Positions 1 through 8,591 of a DNA stretch of 58,909 nucleotides are shown one piece after another; position 1 is the stretch's first letter; each line of letters starts with the position of its first letter. This DNA comes from Nitrospiraceae bacterium (GTDB lineage Bacteria; Nitrospirota; Thermodesulfovibrionia; Thermodesulfovibrionales; UBA1546), in assembly GCA_003599795.1 (NCBI GenBank), contig QZJQ01000007.1, positions 1 through 58,909 on the forward strand, given 5' to 3'. The notes under the pieces are model-generated. The model saw nothing but the letters and a program-made list of their open reading frames with translations, had not been told where the DNA came from and searched no databases. Made by a program: the position numbers and the translations under genes.

Positions 1-125
1 TCACTTTTTTTGATATAAACTTTTTACCGCTAAATTTATACACTTTTTACATTGTAATTGTCAAGAATATTTTTACAATTTAAAACATCGTGGTAAGTAT
101 GGAATAAGGATTGTTATAGTGGTCT

Positions 126-491
126 ATGCAGAAAAAGAGAATAAAGGCAAGCAGGGAAATTGGCGAAAAGATTAAAGGGCTGAGGAGAAAACTGAGAATT
201 TCACAGGAGGAACTGGCTGAAACATTAGGCGTTACTTATCAGCAGGTTCAAAGATACGAAAATGGCATGAATAAACTCAACGTGGAAAACATCCAGAGTG
301 TTGCAGATGCCTTAAATGTGCCTGTGTCTTATTTCTTTGAAGCTGAAAAGCCATCAATGGGGACAGAAAGGTCAGCGCCTTATTTACCACCTGATGAAAC
401 CAAGCTTTTAAGACATTTCAGAAAAATTAAAAACCGAGGTTCCAAAAATACAGTCATTCAGGTAGCCCGCCTTGCAGCAAAATCAAATTAA
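126..491 (+). CDS. XRE-family helix-turn-helix regulator
   Basis: A 121-residue protein with a Cro/C1-type HTH at about residues 10-70. The ISQEELAETLGVT helix-turn-helix and the following QVQRYENG recognition segment are clear. The short C-terminal part (KLLRHFRKIKNRG) resembles the tail of small chromosomal XRE regulators. It probably binds DNA as a dimer; its target cannot be told from the sequence. The AT-rich 125 bp upstream hold a weak promoter candidate (TTGTCA at 58-63, 17 bp, TAAAAC). No strong ribosome binding site precedes the ATG. It converges with the FHA gene, with only 6 bp between the stops. Family assignment is secure; role unknown. Confidence 0.85.
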   Translation: MQKKRIKASREIGEKIKGLRRKLRISQEELAETLGVTYQQVQRYENGMNKLNVENIQSVADALNVPVSYFFEAEKPSMGTERSAPYLPPDETKLLRHFRKIKNRGSKNTVIQVARLAAKSN

Positions 492-497
492 AAACCG

Positions 498-1214
498 CTA
501 TTCTTTAATGTAAAACTGCATCTTGATATTTGCCACGTCAACTATATCGCCGTCTTTAAGCTCATGGCGCCCTTCCACTGCATTTCCATTCACCTTAAGT
601 TTCTTGCCCTCAGACGGGCTGATAAAATAACCGCTCTTAGTCCTGTTAATGAGAGCGGCAACTTTCGGCGCAAAAAAACCTTTTAATTTTATTAGCGATG
701 TATCTGATTTTCCTATTGTCGTAAGCCGGCCCGCAAGCTCGTATTCCCTCTTGTCCGTATTTCCCTCAATTATTGTGAACCCGCCAAGCTTTTCTCCGAG
801 TCCTGCCTGGCCTGCTGCGCGCGCTTCTTCTATCATTGCCTTGTGCTTCTTGGGGTCAATTATTATGGTCTCGCCCATCGCAGGCTTTTTTATCTTTAGC
901 GTCTCTGTCTGGTCCTCCTCATGCTCCTGCGGCGAAATGAATATCAAAGAGTGCTTGCCTATTACAATATCATCATTGCTGCTCAGCGCGGATTCAGAAA
1001 TCCTTTTGCCGTTTACAAAAGTGCCGTTTGTGCTGTTCAGGTCTTGAATAAAAAATTTTCCCCCTCTGTTTATCAGCTTGGCATGAAAACCCGAGACAGC
1101 GAGGTTATCAATATGAATATCATTTCCCGGGTTCCTGCCGATTGTAACTGTATCCTTATCCAGAGGGATTTCTTTCAAGACTGCCTCTTTAAACTTCAGC
1201 ATAACCTTTGACAT
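498..1214 (-). CDS. FHA-domain protein, last gene of a Ser/Thr phospho-signalling operon
   Basis: A 238-residue cytoplasmic protein. The N-terminal forkhead-associated domain (about residues 20-95) has the phosphothreonine-binding signature: TIGRNPGNDI, SGFHAKL and DLNSTNGTFVNGK. A second, degenerate FHA-like fold seems present at about 160-235 (RLTTIGKSD, LKVNGNAVEG, LKDGDIVDV). The linker carries a TETLKI stretch that recalls the phosphorylatable threonine segment of GarA-type FHA proteins; whether it is a substrate is inference. It lies directly downstream of a PP2C phosphatase and a Ser/Thr kinase in the same orientation, so it is likely the phospho-threonine reader or substrate of that pair. 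Confidence 0.85.
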   Translation of the reverse strand: MSKVMLKFKEAVLKEIPLDKDTVTIGRNPGNDIHIDNLAVSGFHAKLINRGGKFFIQDLNSTNGTFVNGKRISESALSSNDDIVIGKHSLIFISPQEHEEDQTETLKIKKPAMGETIIIDPKKHKAMIEEARAAGQAGLGEKLGGFTIIEGNTDKREYELAGRLTTIGKSDTSLIKLKGFFAPKVAALINRTKSGYFISPSEGKKLKVNGNAVEGRHELKDGDIVDVANIKMQFYIKE

Positions 1215-1228
1215 TATTGCCTCCTATG

Positions 1229-2026
1229 TCATCTGAAGAGATTTTTGAATTTCTTTAAAAAAGTTTTATCCTCAAACAAATACACAAGCGCTACGGTTAT
1301 ATTATCCTTGCCGCCGTTTTTATTGGCAATATCAATAAGCGAGCTGCAGGCGCTGCCTGGTTCATCAGAAGCGGCAACTATAGAAAGGATAACATTGTCA
1401 GGAACCATGGTTGTAAGCCCGTCACTGCAAAGGAGCACCCTGTCAGCGTCCATAAGGTCTATTTCATCAAGGTCCACTTCCACGGAAGGCATCGTGCCGA
1501 GAGCCCGCGTAATAATATTCCGTATCTCGGAACCCTCTGCCTCTTCTTTTGTAATCAGGCCGCTTTTAATCTGCTCGGACACTATTGAATGGTCATCAGT
1601 AAGCTGGACAATTGAATTTGCCCTGATAAGGTACACCCTGCTGTCGCCTGTGTGAGCTATGCTCATCTTGCCGTTGTCAAGCATAACCGCGGCTACTGTC
1701 GTTCCCATACCGCGCCATTTAACATTGCTTTGCGACGCCTCATATATCGCCAGGTTGGCAAGCCTTATGCCTGATGCAATCCTGTTTGACTCATCAGAAA
1801 ATTTTTTGTCATAATCGCCCACGAACGGCTCATTCCCTGCAGATGAGCGCTTAATATGATCCCTTATCATCTCAACTGCCATCCTGCTTGCGACCTCTCC
1901 TGCGGCAGCTCCGCCCATGCCGTCTGCAACAATAAAAAGGCGCAAATCTTCGTCAATACAAAAACTATCCTCGTTGTTCTGCCTTGAGACGCCTTTGTCT
2001 GATTTTGCCGCAGAAAGAAACTTCAT
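1229..2026 (-). CDS. PP2C-family Ser/Thr protein phosphatase
   Basis: A 265-residue metal-dependent phosphatase of the bacterial Stp/PrpC type. Motifs in order: SRQNNEDSF near the N-terminus, VADGMGGAAAGE (metal-binding aspartate), GMGTTVAAV, HTGDSRVYLIR, LTDDHS, ITRALG, LCSDGL and GGKDNITVAL. All expected metal ligands are visible and the length is typical, so it should be active. It starts 3 bp after the kinase stop and is followed 14 bp later by the FHA gene. It likely reverses phosphorylation by that kinase. Confidence 0.93.
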   Translation of the reverse strand: MKFLSAAKSDKGVSRQNNEDSFCIDEDLRLFIVADGMGGAAAGEVASRMAVEMIRDHIKRSSAGNEPFVGDYDKKFSDESNRIASGIRLANLAIYEASQSNVKWRGMGTTVAAVMLDNGKMSIAHTGDSRVYLIRANSIVQLTDDHSIVSEQIKSGLITKEEAEGSEIRNIITRALGTMPSVEVDLDEIDLMDADRVLLCSDGLTTMVPDNVILSIVAASDEPGSACSSLIDIANKNGGKDNITVALVYLFEDKTFLKKFKNLFR

Positions 2027-2029
2027 CGC

Positions 2030-4516
2030 TTAACCTGCTCTTTTCATACATGAATTAACATCAGCAACCACTTCTTTACCGCTCTGGTACCTCTTTTCAA
2101 CATCCTTGGCAAGAAGTTTATCCGCTATATAAACGCAGCAGTCAGGCACATCCGGCAATAATTCTTTTGGAGAGGCATGAGGTGTATTGGCAATATTGAA
2201 CATAAGCGTTGCAATGCTGTCTCCCTTAAAGGGCTTCTCTCCTGTGAGAAGTTCAAAAAACACGACGCCAAGCGAAAACAAATCAGAGCGGCCGTCAACT
2301 TTCTTGCCCAGTACCTGTTCAGGAGACATATAGCTGGGAGTTCCAAGAATCACGCCTGTCTGCGTTTTAGATGTTGCTATAACTCTTGCTATGCCGAAGT
2401 CCGTTATCTTAACCTCCCCGCCTTTAAGAAGCATGATGTTGGAGGGTTTTATATCCCTGTGAACAATGCCCCTGCTGTGCGCATAGTCCAGCCCGCCGGC
2501 AACGGCGGCAATTATTCTTAAGGCCTCTTTAATGAGAAGCTTGCTCCCCGAAGAAGAAACAGCGCTCAGGTCTTTGCCTTCAAGAAGTTCCATTGCAACA
2601 TAAGCAACGTCATAATCCTCGCCTGCATCATAAATCGTCACGATATTAGGGTGAGAGAGTGTGCCCGCAGCCTCTGCCTCGCGGAAGAACCTTTTCTTGG
2701 TTTCATCAAGCTGCTCGGGATCAATTTCATCAAACCTCATTGTCTTAACCGCAACAAACCTGTTTATTTTTGGATCCTTACCTAAAAATACAGTGCCCAT
2801 GGCCCCGCGTCCGAGTTCTTTCTGAATCTCATACCTGCCGAGCGTAGGCCTTGTCTCAGCGCCTTCCATCAATATTGTGGCTTCTTTCTTAGCGCCTGTT
2901 GCGCCGAATATCATTGTGTCCCCTGCAGTCTTAAGCCTTTTTATCCTCTCTTTTACATCCTTGAAATTGCCTGCCTTTAATATATGCTCATGCACGGCAA
3001 CCGCCTTGTTAAACATCCTCTTGCGCTCGAAATCAAGCCCGAGATTATAGAGCAATTCCTTCACAGCCTCGTCTTCCACAGGGCATTTCCTGAATTTCTC
3101 AAAAGCAAGGTCCAGCATCCCCTGGCCTTGAAATGAAAGGCCGAGCATCTTATTTGTCTCTATGCTGTCAGTTTCAACAAGCTCTTTTCTCCTCTCTGTA
3201 ACCATGTACCTCTTGGACATTATCACAGTGTAACCCACAAAGAGCAGCAGCACCGGAGAAAGCATCATAATCCAGTAGCCGTTTGAAATAAAAAGATATG
3301 CCGCGGCTCCGCTCCATAACAACAGGAACACCAGAGAAATAATTGCGCTTATGCCTGCCTTAAGCCTTGGTATGATGAAAGAGATGAAAATTCCGAAAAA
3401 AGCCATTGCCCCAAGCTCTGCGTATAATGCCCATTCAGGCCTTGAAATAAAATTCCCGTTCAAAAGATTCTCTATCACATTCGCCTGTATTTCAATAGCC
3501 GGAAACGTATGCGCAACCGGAGTCACCTGCAATGTTGCATGCCCTGTCGCAGTATGCCCTATTAATACAATCTTGTCTTTGAATGCTTCAGGAGCAACCT
3601 TGCTGTTTATAACATCAACGAACGAATAATAAGGAAATGTATTAAATTTGCCGTTGTAATTTACAAACATCCTCCGCTGCCTGTCAGCGAGAATGTTGAT
3701 TTTGCCAATGCTCAGGCCCTTGGAAATGTTTATATCTGACATGCCATAGTTCAGATATTTCATTACTGCATGCAAGGCAAAAGACGGGAAAATGCGTCCC
3801 TTGTAATTTATAAATAAAGGCTCTCTCCTGATGGTCCCGTCCTCATCTGCAATAAGGTTCATGTGCCCAAGCGCCAAGGAGCCTGATAAAAATTCCTGAA
3901 TCGGCGCTTCCGTTTCCGAGGCATTGATATACGAACCGTATGCCGCTTCCTTTGAATTCCTCTTGAGATGTTCTCCAAGCTGCCCGGGATCAGGACTGCT
4001 CATCTGATTGCTGATTGTAAAGGAAAGCGGCAACACAACATTCTTTGCGGCGTTTATTGAGGCTGTCAGTTTCGTATCACTGTCAAGGCGCTGTTCTGCC
4101 TCGCCGAGCAGGTTGTAAATACCTGACAAATGCGCGTTGGTCTGGTATTTAGGAAGAGACTCAACCTCTTTCTTCAGCGCCCTAATCTCAAGAAGCCCTG
4201 AATTCATATCCGGCTCTGTATAGAGAATATTAACACCGATAATCTTTGCTCCATAGCCTGAAAGCAGCCCTATCATCTCGGCTATATATACACGGGGCCA
4301 GGGCCAGCGCCCGATGCCTGCAATGCTGACATCGTCTATCGTCACTATGACAACAGGGCTTGACGCCTTGCGCTGCTTGAGCTCTATCATTGAGTCGTAG
4401 GCCTTATATTCAAGCAGGCGCAGAGGATACCACTCAAAAAAATAGCCGCCCGAAATAAGCAGGGTGAGCAAAATGCCGATGAGCCAGTCAGGGAATATGG
4501 TCTTTTTTTGTTTCAT
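2030..4516 (-). CDS. Membrane Ser/Thr protein kinase with CHASE2 sensor
   Basis: A protein of about 828 residues. Order: one N-terminal transmembrane helix (WLIGILLTLLISGG), a large extracytoplasmic CHASE2 domain (residues about 35-370), a cluster of transmembrane helices (about 370-440), a linker of about 100 residues with helical repeat character (LGLSFQGQGMLDLAFEKF), then a Hanks-type kinase domain from about residue 560. The kinase has the glycine loop ELGRGAMGTVF, AVKTM lysine, HRDIKPSN catalytic loop, DFGIA, and GTPSYMSPEQ. It probably senses an outside signal and phosphorylates cytoplasmic targets such as the downstream FHA protein. The start is uncertain: a TTG at 4561 would add 15 residues; I prefer the ATG at 4516. 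Neither has a strong ribosome binding site. Confidence 0.9.
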   Translation of the reverse strand: MKQKKTIFPDWLIGILLTLLISGGYFFEWYPLRLLEYKAYDSMIELKQRKASSPVVIVTIDDVSIAGIGRWPWPRVYIAEMIGLLSGYGAKIIGVNILYTEPDMNSGLLEIRALKKEVESLPKYQTNAHLSGIYNLLGEAEQRLDSDTKLTASINAAKNVVLPLSFTISNQMSSPDPGQLGEHLKRNSKEAAYGSYINASETEAPIQEFLSGSLALGHMNLIADEDGTIRREPLFINYKGRIFPSFALHAVMKYLNYGMSDINISKGLSIGKINILADRQRRMFVNYNGKFNTFPYYSFVDVINSKVAPEAFKDKIVLIGHTATGHATLQVTPVAHTFPAIEIQANVIENLLNGNFISRPEWALYAELGAMAFFGIFISFIIPRLKAGISAIISLVFLLLWSGAAAYLFISNGYWIMMLSPVLLLFVGYTVIMSKRYMVTERRKELVETDSIETNKMLGLSFQGQGMLDLAFEKFRKCPVEDEAVKELLYNLGLDFERKRMFNKAVAVHEHILKAGNFKDVKERIKRLKTAGDTMIFGATGAKKEATILMEGAETRPTLGRYEIQKELGRGAMGTVFLGKDPKINRFVAVKTMRFDEIDPEQLDETKKRFFREAEAAGTLSHPNIVTIYDAGEDYDVAYVAMELLEGKDLSAVSSSGSKLLIKEALRIIAAVAGGLDYAHSRGIVHRDIKPSNIMLLKGGEVKITDFGIARVIATSKTQTGVILGTPSYMSPEQVLGKKVDGRSDLFSLGVVFFELLTGEKPFKGDSIATLMFNIANTPHASPKELLPDVPDCCVYIADKLLAKDVEKRYQSGKEVVADVNSCMKRAG

Positions 4517-4576
4517 AATTGTAGCTATGTAAATAGTATCAATTCCCTGATTCAATTGCAATACAGAATTATTTCT

Positions 4577-5827
4577 TTAACCCATTATTCCCTTGAAGTC
4601 ATTTTCGCTGACAGGCCCGAGCGCCGTAAGCGCAGTTGCGCTTTTGCTTAACAGCTTCTCCGCAAGCCCTTTAACCTGTGCGAGGCTTATGGAATTTATA
4701 TCTTTTATTATCTCCGAAGGCGAGTAATACCTGCCGTAATATATCTCCTGCCGGGCAATGTTCTGCATCCTGCTGCTCGTTGATTCAAGGCCGAGGATAA
4801 GATTGCCCTTAAGCTGAGCCTTGGCCCTTTCTACATCAACATCCGTAAGCATATCTGCCAGGCCCCTCATCTCTTTGAGGACAAGCTCTGTCACCTGAGA
4901 TACTTTCTTTTTTCCCGTCCCGGCGTAAACAGCCAATACCCCAGTATCGGCATAGGATGATATATACGAATAAACAGAATATACCAGCCCTCTTTTCTCC
5001 CTTATCTCCTGAAAAAGCCGTGAGCTTACGCCTCCGCCGAGAATTGTATTCAGAATGAACAATACGTACCTGTCTTTGCTTGCCTGAGGCATACCTTCAA
5101 CGCCGAGACACAGATGAACCTCGGAGAGTTCTTTGCCGTAAACTCTTATTTTACTGCCAAACTCCGGGCGGTCCGGAACGGTTTCAGGCTCTAACCCCTT
5201 TCTGAGAGAACTGAAATTATGATTCAGCGCATCAAGAAGCCTTTCTGTTTCAAAATTTCCAGCGCAGGCTATAACAATACCCTTTGTCCCGTAATGTTTT
5301 TTCGTGTGGCTGACAAGGTCTTCCCTTATAAATGACTTAATCGTCTCTCTTCTGCCGAGTATGGGCTGTCCTATGCCTTCACTGCCCCATATTGTCTGGT
5401 TGAAGAGGTCGTATATGTAGTCGTCAGGCGTATCCTCAACCATCTTTATCTCTTCTTTGATAATCCCCTTTTCTTTTTCTATATCTTCCTCAGGGAATGT
5501 GGAGTGAATGAATATATCAGACAGAAGCTCTATGCCTTTATCAAAATATTCATCAAGGACTTTGATATAAAACGTTGTGCTTTCCCGCGAGGTAAACGCA
5601 TTCAGGTCGCCTCCCATAGAGTCCGTGTCAACGGCGATGTCTTTTGCGGAGCGTTTCTGCGTACCTTTAAAAAACATGTGCTCAAGAAAATGCGATATGC
5701 CGTTCTTCTCAGGCGGCTCGTTCCGGGAACCGACCTTGACCCATACGCCGAGGGCCACAGAACGCACATCCTTTACCTGTTCCATAACTACCGGCATGCC
5801 GTTTTCAAGATAGGTTTTTTTGAACAT
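4577..5827 (-). CDS. M16-family zinc peptidase (YmxG/MlpA-like)
   Basis: A 416-residue insulinase-family peptidase. The inverted zinc motif HFLEH is present, followed by the distal glutamate in the IKEEIKMVED region. The C-terminal M16 half contains the conserved GGGVSSRLFQEIREKRGL segment. The length fits single-subunit processing peptidases encoded next to pnp in many bacteria, for example Bacillus, where the order is rpsO-pnp-...-mlpA. Here the order rpsO-pnp-M16 is also kept, although a 180-bp inverted repeat separates pnp from it. Likely cytoplasmic; substrate unknown. The kinase gene begins shortly downstream. Confidence 0.92.
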   Translation of the reverse strand: MFKKTYLENGMPVVMEQVKDVRSVALGVWVKVGSRNEPPEKNGISHFLEHMFFKGTQKRSAKDIAVDTDSMGGDLNAFTSRESTTFYIKVLDEYFDKGIELLSDIFIHSTFPEEDIEKEKGIIKEEIKMVEDTPDDYIYDLFNQTIWGSEGIGQPILGRRETIKSFIREDLVSHTKKHYGTKGIVIACAGNFETERLLDALNHNFSSLRKGLEPETVPDRPEFGSKIRVYGKELSEVHLCLGVEGMPQASKDRYVLFILNTILGGGVSSRLFQEIREKRGLVYSVYSYISSYADTGVLAVYAGTGKKKVSQVTELVLKEMRGLADMLTDVDVERAKAQLKGNLILGLESTSSRMQNIARQEIYYGRYYSPSEIIKDINSISLAQVKGLAEKLLSKSATALTALGPVSENDFKGIMG

Positions 5828-5842
5828 GGTTGTGTACCTTTA

Positions 5843-6023
5843 TGCTGCTGCCGAACGTCTTTGAGCGGCATTGATATTTTTCGTTAACAGTTCTTGGCGA
5901 AATGAAGCGGCCACAGCCTCGACTGTCTGAGTTCCGAAAGTTTTCGGAACGAGTTTCGAGGATGTAGCGGAATAAGACTTAGAACTGTAGAAAAATATCA
6001 CAGAGAGCGAAAGACAGCACTGC
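5843..6023. repeat. Large imperfect inverted repeat (MITE-like or structured RNA)
   Basis: The two halves of this gap between pnp and the M16 gene are imperfect reverse complements along about 180 bp. Matching pairs from outside in: GTCTTT (about 5856) with AAAGAC (6010-6015); TGATATTTTTC (5872-5882) with GAAAAATATCA (5989-6000 area); ACAGTTCT (5887-5894) with AGAACTGT (5981-5988); CCTCGA with TCGAGG (5956-5961); and GTTCCGAAA with TTTCGGAAC at the centre. As RNA it would form one long bulged stem in the pnp-M16 message. No open frame crosses it. It could be a miniature transposable element or an RNase-processed spacer. A separate AT-rich palindrome (TTACAAAA-TT-TTTTGTAA) lies at 6031-6048, just after the pnp stop. 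Confidence 0.7.
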
Positions 6024-6059
6024 TTATCTATTACAAAATTTTTTGTAAACTTTGCAGCT

Positions 6060-8183
6060 TTAGTTTTTTGCGGCCTCTTTCTCCCGCATAGCCTCTTTCC
6101 TGCTTAGACGAATTTTGCCTGTCCGGTCCATCTCAATTACCTTAACAAGGACTTCTTCTCCCTCATTAAGCACATCCGTAACCTTTGCTATTCTCTTTTC
6201 ATCTATCTGGGATATATGAAGAAGGCCTTCGGTGCCAGGCATTATCTCTACAAACGCTCCAAAATCAACAATACGCTTCACCTTCCCAAGATAAATTCTG
6301 CCGACCTCTGCCTCGGCAATAATGCCGTTGATTATCTCTATTGCCTTCTGAGCCGCCATTTCATCAGCTGATGCAATATTTATCAATCCTGAATCATCAA
6401 TATCAATTTTAGCTCCGGTCTGCTCTATTATCCCTCTTATCACCTTTCCGCCCGTTCCGATGACATCCCGTATTTTTTCCTTTTTTATCTGCATGGTATA
6501 TATGCGAGGGGCGTGCTTTGCAATCTCTGTCCGCGGTTCGGCAATGGCTTCCTTCATCTTGGAAAGTATGTGGAGCCTGCCGCTTTTTGCCTGCTCAAGC
6601 GCTGTCTCCATTACTGAACGGCTTACGCCGCTTATTTTGCAGTCCATCTGGAAAGCGGTAATGCCCTTTTCAGAACCGGCAACCTTGAAATCCATGTCGC
6701 CAAGGTGGTCTTCCAGCCCGAGGATATCGGTAAGAACTACGGTTTTATCTCCTTCCTTGATAAGCCCCATTGCTATGCCTGCCACAGGCGAGGAAAGAGG
6801 CACTCCTGCATCCATCATGGACAGGGTTGCTCCGCATACTGTCGCCATGGAAGAGGAGCCGTTTGATTCAAGGATGTCTGAAACAATTCTTATGGTATAC
6901 GGAAACACTTCCTTTGAAGGGATTACATATTTTAATGCGCGCTCTGCAAGAGCCCCGTGCCCTATCTCTCTTCTGCCCGGTGAGCGGAGCGGCTTTACCT
7001 CTCCGACGCTGAACGGCGGAAAATTATAATGAAGCATGAAACTCTTATACATCTCTCCGTCAAGAGAGTCAATCTTCTGCTCGTCATCTGCTGTGCCGAG
7101 TGTCGTCACAGCAAGCGCCTGAGTCTCGCCTCGGATAAAGAGCGCCGAGCCGTGCACACGCGGAAGGAAACCAAGATTACAGGATATCTGCCTTATTTCG
7201 CTGGTTTTTCTGCCGTCAGACCTCACTCCCTTGCTGAGGATCATGTTCCTGACAATTTCTTTCTCGTAAGAATCGAAGGCATTTGCAATGTCTCTCGTTA
7301 AATCTTTGCCTGCATCTCCCGAAAGCCTCTCTGAGTTTTCAGGAGTGTTGAACTGCTTGATGGCATCTCCAAGAATTATGTCAAGGGCTTCCTGCCGCTG
7401 ATGTTTCCCCTGAATAGTGATTGCTTCATTAAGCCTTTCTGCAACAAAGGCTCTCACTTCTTTTTCAAGCGCAAGATTTTTTTCAACCGGACTGACCGGC
7501 CTTTTTGCTTTTCCTGCCTTGTCTCTGAGTTCGTTTTGCAGCGCCACAATGCGCTTAATCTCCGCATGGGCAAAATCAATGGCTTCGAGGAGCGATGATT
7601 CCGATACCTCTGCCCCCCCTCCTTCAACCATGATTATGGCATCTGCCGTTCCGGCCACAACGAGGTTAAGATCAAGCTTTTCAGTTTCGGCACTGTCCGG
7701 ATTGATTACCAATGCGCCGTTAATCATTCCCACTCTAACTGCCGCTACCGGCCCTTCAAAAGGAACATCGGATATATGCATGGCAGCAGACATTCCGATT
7801 ATGCCTAAAATGTCCGCAACATTTTCACTGCCGTATGACAGAACTGATGCGATTCCCTGAGTCTCATGATAAAATCCTTTCGGAAATAACGGCCTTAACG
7901 GGCGGTCTATGAGGCGTGATGTAAGAACTTCCTTTTCGCTCGGCCTGCCTTCCCGCTTAAAAAACCCGCCGGGGATTTTGCCTGCGGCATAGGTTCTTTC
8001 CTGATATTCAATCGTGAGGGGGAAAAAATCAAGTCCTTCCTTCTTTTTCTTGTCCGCAACTGCAGTTGCCAGTACTACGGTGTCTCCGAATCTTACTACA
8101 ACAGACCCGCCTGCCTGACGGGCCATTACGCCTGTTTCAATTATCAGCTTCTTTCCTCTAATCTCAATTTCAACTTTAGTCAT
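6060..8183 (-). CDS. pnp: Polyribonucleotide nucleotidyltransferase (PNPase)
   Basis: A 707-residue phosphorolytic 3'-to-5' exoribonuclease, the expected length. Domains: first RNase PH-like domain (about 1-220), an all-helical linker, the second, catalytic RNase PH domain (about 310-540, with FPPFSVGE and RREIGHGALAERAL), a KH domain (GTGGKVIRGIIEQTG, about 550-615) and an S1 domain (about 620-690, GKVKRIVDFGAFVE). It forms a trimeric ring that degrades mRNA and takes part in the degradosome. rpsO lies 14 bp upstream, the classic rpsO-pnp operon. The conserved order and motifs make this secure. Confidence 0.98.
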   Translation of the reverse strand: MTKVEIEIRGKKLIIETGVMARQAGGSVVVRFGDTVVLATAVADKKKKEGLDFFPLTIEYQERTYAAGKIPGGFFKREGRPSEKEVLTSRLIDRPLRPLFPKGFYHETQGIASVLSYGSENVADILGIIGMSAAMHISDVPFEGPVAAVRVGMINGALVINPDSAETEKLDLNLVVAGTADAIIMVEGGGAEVSESSLLEAIDFAHAEIKRIVALQNELRDKAGKAKRPVSPVEKNLALEKEVRAFVAERLNEAITIQGKHQRQEALDIILGDAIKQFNTPENSERLSGDAGKDLTRDIANAFDSYEKEIVRNMILSKGVRSDGRKTSEIRQISCNLGFLPRVHGSALFIRGETQALAVTTLGTADDEQKIDSLDGEMYKSFMLHYNFPPFSVGEVKPLRSPGRREIGHGALAERALKYVIPSKEVFPYTIRIVSDILESNGSSSMATVCGATLSMMDAGVPLSSPVAGIAMGLIKEGDKTVVLTDILGLEDHLGDMDFKVAGSEKGITAFQMDCKISGVSRSVMETALEQAKSGRLHILSKMKEAIAEPRTEIAKHAPRIYTMQIKKEKIRDVIGTGGKVIRGIIEQTGAKIDIDDSGLINIASADEMAAQKAIEIINGIIAEAEVGRIYLGKVKRIVDFGAFVEIMPGTEGLLHISQIDEKRIAKVTDVLNEGEEVLVKVIEMDRTGKIRLSRKEAMREKEAAKN

Positions 8184-8197
8184 CTACCCTCTCTTTT

Positions 8198-8467
8198 CTA
8201 TTTTCTAAGCCCTAACCGCTCAATCACCTTTCCGTATCGTTCCTTGCTTGAGGTCTTCAGATAATCAAGCAGCTTTCTCCTCTGTCCGACAAGTTTAAGA
8301 AGTCCACGGCGTGAATGATGGTCGCTTTTGTGTGTTCTGAAATGTTCCGTAAGATAATTTATCCTCTCACTCAGAATAGCCAGCTGAACCTCCGGAGAGC
8401 CGGTATCCTTTTCGTGAACTTTGTACTGTTCCATAAGCGTCTGTTTCTTTTCCTTATTGAGAGGCAT
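8198..8467 (-). CDS. rpsO: 30S ribosomal protein S15
   Basis: An 89-residue protein of exactly the usual S15 length, with the conserved [20 protein letters not shown] and [20 protein letters not shown] helices. It binds 16S rRNA helix h22/h23 and starts assembly of the 30S platform. An AAAGGTGGTG ribosome binding site precedes the ATG. A promoter candidate lies just upstream. In other bacteria S15 represses its own translation; no such leader structure was tested here. Confidence 0.98.
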   Translation of the reverse strand: MPLNKEKKQTLMEQYKVHEKDTGSPEVQLAILSERINYLTEHFRTHKSDHHSRRGLLKLVGQRRKLLDYLKTSSKERYGKVIERLGLRK

Positions 8468-8501
8468 TAAATCACCACCTTTCTGTTTTTAGGTAAGTAA
8501 C

Positions 8502-8531
8502 AGATTAACATATCGCCTTTATTTCTGTAAA
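8502..8531 (-). promoter_or_regulatory. Candidate promoter of rpsO-pnp operon
   Basis: On the minus strand a -35 box TTTACA (8526-8531), an 18-bp spacer and a -10 box TAATCT (8502-8507) preceded by a TGT extended -10 element. It lies about 35-65 bp upstream of the rpsO start. Confidence 0.5.
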
Positions 8532-8554
8532 CCCCGATAGAAATTGAAAAACAC

Positions 8555-8583
8555 TTGACACATTATCTTTAAAATTTTATGCT
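8555..8583 (+). promoter_or_regulatory. Sigma-70-type promoter of argH
   Basis: TTGACA (8555-8560), a 17-bp spacer and TATGCT (8578-8583). Transcription would begin around 8589-8592, at or next to the argH ATG, implying a leaderless or near-leaderless mRNA. No Shine-Dalgarno sequence is visible before that ATG, which agrees. Confidence 0.65.
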
Positions 8584-8591
8584 TTCACATA

